A stretch of 27,915 nt of DNA. It comes from CAZFQG01 sp964520785 (GTDB lineage: Bacteria > Planctomycetota > Planctomycetia > Pirellulales > Thermoguttaceae). Within the stretch, counting starts at the first letter, position 1, and every line of letters begins with the position of its first letter. Under the pieces are notes generated by a model. The model did no database searches, was not told the DNA's origin, and saw only the letters and a program-made list of their open reading frames with translations. Shown here piece by piece: positions 24,473 through 27,915 of this stretch. Location of the stretch: assembly GCA_964520785.1 (NCBI GenBank), contig CAZFQG010000074.1, positions 1 through 27,915 on the forward strand, in the 5' to 3' direction. The position numbers and the translations under genes are program-made.

Positions 24473-25585
24473 CTACCGTTTCATCGCATCTACGTAGCGC
24501 TCACGAGGAACGGTTTTCCAGCCGGTCCTGAACCGCGACGATTTCGCCATCGAAACGATTTCGAGCGACTCGCGGTCGAGGACGAGCATTAGAAAAGACA
24601 TCCATCCCGAACCTCGGAGCCAGTAGTGTGTTCCGGATTCGTGGAGTTTCCATCTCCCCCACCGCTCCAGATCGGGATACTCGCCGAGTATGCGAGCCAA
24701 CCTCGCGTCATTCTTGCGGATCGGCGCCAAATCGCGGCAGGCCGAGCACCCGCCCCCCTCCAACTCCCCGGGATGCACCTCCATTTTGCAGCGAGAACAA
24801 GCCGTCGCCGCGTGCTTGATGATCTTCTCGCCGGAAACGGGACACGGCACCGTCGCGATTGGAAGGACCCGTTTGCCGGTAACCGCGCAGGTAATCAAAT
24901 CTCCTTGAAGCGTTTTGGTGCCGGTTTCCTCGCACCTCGCGATCGCCTCGGCCGCCACGATCCGGCCGTCGTCGGTCGCCGCGACCCGAAAACTTCGAAT
25001 TCCGGTGTGAGGACAGACGAACGGCGGCGGCGTCAGCAACCGGGCCCAATTCGAAAACGGGAGGTCGACCCCACGGCCTCCGATCGAAAAACGCAGTTTC
25101 CCTCTGGCGTATTTACACCAGATTACCGCGACTTCCACGTGCCGCGGCGGCTCGGCCAACGACCATTCCCGACGGGCCCAGCGGGTCGCCGACTCCAGCA
25201 CGCGGGCCACCGTCGAAGAGGCGTCGATCGGCGGCCGCGCGAGTTGCTTCGTGCGCGTTAACCCGAGAGAATGCACCATCCCCGATTCGACTACGGTGCC
25301 ATCCGCGTCGAAAAACGCCTCCTTGCTGGAATCCGAAAAACCGAACGTCACGCGGACGAACAAGCGGTCGTCCAAGCTGCAACCAGCCAGGCGCACCAAC
25401 CCGTCTTGAATTGAATACGCGGGAAATAGCCGTTCGGCGATTTCGTGGACGCTCGTCGGTTGCTCGGCCGGAGCCAGTTGGGGATAACGTGTTGTCAGTT
25501 GGGTATCCACTTCCGGTTGTCGGGGCGCGGGAACGGGGCCACTTACAATCCCCACTATACCATATCGAACCGATGTCGAAAACAT
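24473..25585 (-). CDS. Hypothetical protein with four C-x-x-T/S-G repeats and two C-x-x-C
   Basis: No family is recognised. The 370 residues have no signal peptide or membrane segment. The middle holds a regular series: C-P-H-T-G (Cys191), C-E-E-T-G (Cys218), C-A-V-T-G (Cys233), C-P-V-S-G (Cys248), then C-S-R-C (Cys263, Cys266) and C-S-A-C (Cys280, Cys283). The last four cysteines look like one zinc ribbon. The half-sites before it may pair in a similar way. The flanking parts are ordinary alpha/beta sequence ending in Y-V-D-A-M-K-R. A zinc-binding cytosolic protein is the likeliest reading. It is the last gene before the convergent glgX end and follows uppP by 114 bases on the same strand. 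Confidence 0.8.
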   Translation of the reverse strand: MFSTSVRYGIVGIVSGPVPAPRQPEVDTQLTTRYPQLAPAEQPTSVHEIAERLFPAYSIQDGLVRLAGCSLDDRLFVRVTFGFSDSSKEAFFDADGTVVESGMVHSLGLTRTKQLARPPIDASSTVARVLESATRWARREWSLAEPPRHVEVAVIWCKYARGKLRFSIGGRGVDLPFSNWARLLTPPPFVCPHTGIRSFRVAATDDGRIVAAEAIARCEETGTKTLQGDLITCAVTGKRVLPIATVPCPVSGEKIIKHAATACSRCKMEVHPGELEGGGCSACRDLAPIRKNDARLARILGEYPDLERWGRWKLHESGTHYWLRGSGWMSFLMLVLDRESLEIVSMAKSSRFRTGWKTVPRERYVDAMKR

Positions 25586-25699
25586 TTCCGGCTAAATAGG
25601 AGGAAAATGCTGATTTGTGCGGAAATGGTGAACAGTTCATCAGGTTTTTCCGCTGGCGATACCCTTAAATCGGAGGAAGTTATTTCTCGAGCGAGGGAC

Positions 25700-26497
25700 T
25701 CACCAAATCAGTTTCCAGGCGAGGACGCCGATCCCCAATGGAATCACCCACCAAGCGAACCGGTGGAGAACCCCCTTATGAACCCAGCGAATCAGCCACG
25801 CCAGCGACCCGTATCCGACAAGGAAGCTGACGATTCCACCGAGAATAAGAAAACCCAGCGGCGTATGCGCCGCGCCTTCGCGGATCGCGTCGATCGTCTC
25901 CAGAAGGCCTGCGCCGGCAATGGCGGGAACCGCCAACAGAAACGAAAAGGTTGCTGCTTGGTCACGTTTCATGCCCGCACCCAAACCGGCAACGATGGTC
26001 GCTCCGGACCGGGAAATACCGGGGAGAATGGCGAAAGCCTGAAACGCCCCGATCACAAGGGCGCGCCCGTAGCCGATGGTCACGTATTCCCGCTCACCCG
26101 CCTGATGCCGGGACGACCACAACAAGAGGATCCCGGTGATCGGAAGGCAGATTCCGGCGGTGATCGGGCTTTCCAAGACTGGAATACCGTATTCCTTCAG
26201 TAGAATGCCCACCACGGCCGCTGGGATACTGCCGACGAGAATCAGGCCGACGGCTGAGCGGTCCTCTCTCAACAGGCGAATCAGGCTCGACCAGTAGAAG
26301 ACGACTATAGCCGCGAGCGTCCCTACGTGCAATACGATGCCGACCGTGAGTTTTTCCTCAATCGGAATCCCGAAATGCTCGAAAAGGGCCTCGAAGACCA
26401 CCAGATGGCCGGAAGAACTAACGGGCAGAAACTCGGTGACTCCTTGAATCACCGCGAGAGTGATAATGACAAGGGCATCGATCAGAGGCTGTTCCAT
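25700..26497 (-). CDS. uppP: Undecaprenyl-diphosphatase UppP (BacA)
   Basis: An integral membrane enzyme that dephosphorylates undecaprenyl diphosphate, recycling the lipid carrier of peptidoglycan and other envelope glycans. High activity confers bacitracin resistance. The two signature motifs are Q-G-V-T-E-F-L-P-V-S-S-S-G-H-L at residues 18-32 and L-P-G-I-S-R-S-G-A-T at 158-167. About eight hydrophobic segments are spread over 265 residues, the usual length. AAAGAG precedes the ATG at 26497. It is divergent from the DUF6666-like gene across a 305-base spacer. Confidence 0.96.
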   Translation of the reverse strand: MEQPLIDALVIITLAVIQGVTEFLPVSSSGHLVVFEALFEHFGIPIEEKLTVGIVLHVGTLAAIVVFYWSSLIRLLREDRSAVGLILVGSIPAAVVGILLKEYGIPVLESPITAGICLPITGILLLWSSRHQAGEREYVTIGYGRALVIGAFQAFAILPGISRSGATIVAGLGAGMKRDQAATFSFLLAVPAIAGAGLLETIDAIREGAAHTPLGFLILGGIVSFLVGYGSLAWLIRWVHKGVLHRFAWWVIPLGIGVLAWKLIW

Positions 26498-26802
26498 GGA
26501 GAGACTCTTTCGGGACGCGTGAAGTGATTGACCAAGTATAGCTTTAACCGACTTTGCGCCAATGCTCCTCGTGTCGCCACTTTTGCAAACGCTTCATTTT
26601 CGCTATATTCCCGATTTTCGATCGAATCATGGTGTCTGGGTTTCCCGCAAAGCCGGTTTTTCTGGGGAAAAACGCGAAATAGGCATTCCCGGAATGGGGC
26701 CGTTTTAGTACCATCCGCGCCGTTTGCCACTTCTCTTCCATTCGAAGCGCACCATCGCGCGGTGACCGAACTATTCCTTATCCTTTTCCTTTGAAACCTC
26801 CC
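26498..26802. other. 305-base divergent spacer between uppP and the last gene
   Basis: No gene is seen. It should hold promoters for both directions, but I find only fragments, such as TATATT near 26611. A 13-base palindrome, CATTCC-C-GGAATG, lies at 26684-26696 and could be an operator. Confidence 0.45.
26684..26696. promoter_or_regulatory. 13-base palindrome, possible operator
   Basis: CATTCC and GGAATG are perfect inverted halves around one C, near the middle of the divergent spacer, 106 bases before the last gene. It is short, so chance cannot be excluded. Confidence 0.3.
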
Positions 26803-27915
26803 ATGATTCGAACGTCCTTGTTGCATGGTGCGATTCTTGGCGCCGTTGGGCTCGTCAGTTTCGAATCGGCTTGCCTTTCGCAGGTGGAGTTCGCCGCCGC
26901 GGCGCCGGCCGACGAGCGCCCCTCGGCGGATGCGCCCGAACCGCGGGGTGCTCCCGGCGCAAAGACTCCCCGGTGGCGGCCCGTCCGCCGGAACCAAGGT
27001 CTTATCGAAATGGCCTCGGCCGAAATCGAGAAGATTCCGGCCCCCGAGGGAATCCGCATGACCCCGGGAAGGCCCGGTGAAGCATTCGAGCGGATTCCGC
27101 CGGAAGCGGTCTCCGCGGATATCGAGTCAATGTTCGACTTTGGCGGGTACGGCGCCGGGTGCGAGGGGGACACATGCGATTACATGGGCTCGGGGGTCTA
27201 CGGATCGGGCGCGGGGTACTTCGGCCCCGGTTTCGGCCCCGACCATTACCATTGCGGACCGCTGTGTGGTCTGTATACCTGGATTCAAACGCGACCGTGG
27301 GGCTATTGGCTCCGGAATTTCCAGGTGTTCGGCGGCATACACGGGTTCAAAGGCCCCTTCGACCTGGGCCGCAACGGCAATTTCGGGTTCCACGAGGGGA
27401 TCAATTTCGGCGCGCCCTTGGGTGATCCTTGGGGCGTGGGCTACCAGTTGGGCGTTCAAGGGGTCCACAGTAACTTCAGCGGTGACCACGTCTGGGAAGT
27501 CCGCGAGGGGGACCGCAACCAGGTCTTTTTCACGGGCGGCCTTTTTCGGAGAGCACGGCGCCAAGGATGGCAGTGGGGCGTCGTCTTCGACTTACTGAGG
27601 GATTCCTACTACGAAAAAGCGACACTCGGCCAGATTCGGAGCGAGACGACCTGGGTAACCGGTTACGGGTGGGACATCGGGTACTGGGGAGCCTACGGCA
27701 CCAAGGAGGACGAGAACTCCTTCCATGCCGACGACTCGCTCATTCGGCAGATGATCAAGATCAACGACCTATTCGCCTTCTTCTATCGCAAGCATTTCAG
27801 CGGCGGGGGCGAGGGGCGACTATGGGCCGGCTTCACGGGACAGTCCGGCGCCCTCTTCGGCGGTGACATTCGGATTCCAATTGGAACCTCCTGGGCGCTG
27901 GAAAATGACATCCAG
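26803..27915 (+). CDS. Exported DUF6666-like protein, cut by the window edge
   Basis: The frame is open from ATG 26803 to the last base (371 codons), so the C-terminus is missing. Residues 1-28 look like a signal peptide. Residues 30-110 are a low-complexity linker rich in P, A, R and E. A Cys/Gly-rich stretch with C-E-G-D-T-C and C-G-P-L-C follows near 118-155. Then comes a beta-rich domain with F-K-G-P-F-D, G-N-F-G-F-H-E-G, G-A-P-L-G-D-P-W-G and L-F-R-R-A, ending in L-W-A-G-F-T-G and F-G-G-D. I associate these with the DUF6666 family of planctomycetal surface proteins, possibly a beta-barrel. This is memory of the pattern, not a search. Function is unknown. Confidence 0.8.
   Translation, partial: MIRTSLLHGAILGAVGLVSFESACLSQVEFAAAAPADERPSADAPEPRGAPGAKTPRWRPVRRNQGLIEMASAEIEKIPAPEGIRMTPGRPGEAFERIPPEAVSADIESMFDFGGYGAGCEGDTCDYMGSGVYGSGAGYFGPGFGPDHYHCGPLCGLYTWIQTRPWGYWLRNFQVFGGIHGFKGPFDLGRNGNFGFHEGINFGAPLGDPWGVGYQLGVQGVHSNFSGDHVWEVREGDRNQVFFTGGLFRRARRQGWQWGVVFDLLRDSYYEKATLGQIRSETTWVTGYGWDIGYWGAYGTKEDENSFHADDSLIRQMIKINDLFAFFYRKHFSGGGEGRLWAGFTGQSGALFGGDIRIPIGTSWALENDIQ

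Noticed and set aside
25598..25609. Strong AGGAGG followed by ATG on the plus strand at 25607
   Set aside because: The spacing is only three bases, and the frame runs about 500 bases antisense through uppP with no recognisable protein. The site is probably fortuitous.

Overview
The window is G+C-rich bacterial chromosome with 24 protein genes I can support, one doubtful ORF and one broken gene. I see no tRNA, rRNA, CRISPR, IS element or phage gene. Several proteins are of types I associate with Planctomycetota: a DUF6807 (PmoA-type) protein, a DUF6666-like surface protein at the right edge, remains of a dockerin/Calx-beta secreted protein, and several secreted or membrane hypotheticals. A member of the Planctomycetota is my best guess. 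It is an inference from gene content, not from a marker gene.

Layout. Positions 1-2487 (minus): a soluble NtrB-like histidine kinase and a Tat-exported Gfo/Idh/MocA oxidoreductase. 2706-4171 (plus): surE and a small lipoprotein. About 4300-4429 (plus): a probable small RNA ending in an intrinsic terminator that abuts the stop codon of an A-type Fe-S carrier gene (minus). 4997-7218 (minus): a CBM9-like lipoprotein and uxaC. 7219-8077: an 859-base non-coding region whose right part is a run of hairpins leading into suhB. 8078-9652 (plus): an inositol-monophosphatase-family gene and an SDR gene. 9776-13752 (plus): a tightly packed run of a SpoA/FliN-like protein, pabA/trpG, a secreted hypothetical and mutY. 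13721-14326 (minus): a one-TM hypothetical overlapping the mutY end. 14529-15205: a decayed remnant of a large secreted protein.

15209-19445 (minus) is the most interesting block. A saccharopine-dehydrogenase-like carboxynorspermidine synthase homologue, a carboxynorspermidine decarboxylase (nspC), an agmatinase-family ureohydrolase and a metallo-beta-lactamase-fold protein are joined by gaps of 9, -4 and 11 bases. The first three can build spermidine either from putrescine (carboxyspermidine route) or directly from agmatine (carboxyaminopropylagmatine route). The leader of this operon carries an 84-nt three-way-junction RNA (19489-19572) that I cannot match to a known riboswitch. It is the best candidate here for an undescribed regulatory system.

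19895-21170 (minus): a DUF6807 protein with a clear terminator. 21494-24412 (plus): a GNAT acetyltransferase and a GlgX-type glycogen debranching enzyme. 24473-26497 (minus): a protein with repeated C-x-x-T/S-G motifs, then uppP, which recycles the lipid carrier for cell-envelope synthesis. 26803 to the right edge (plus): the truncated DUF6666-like protein.
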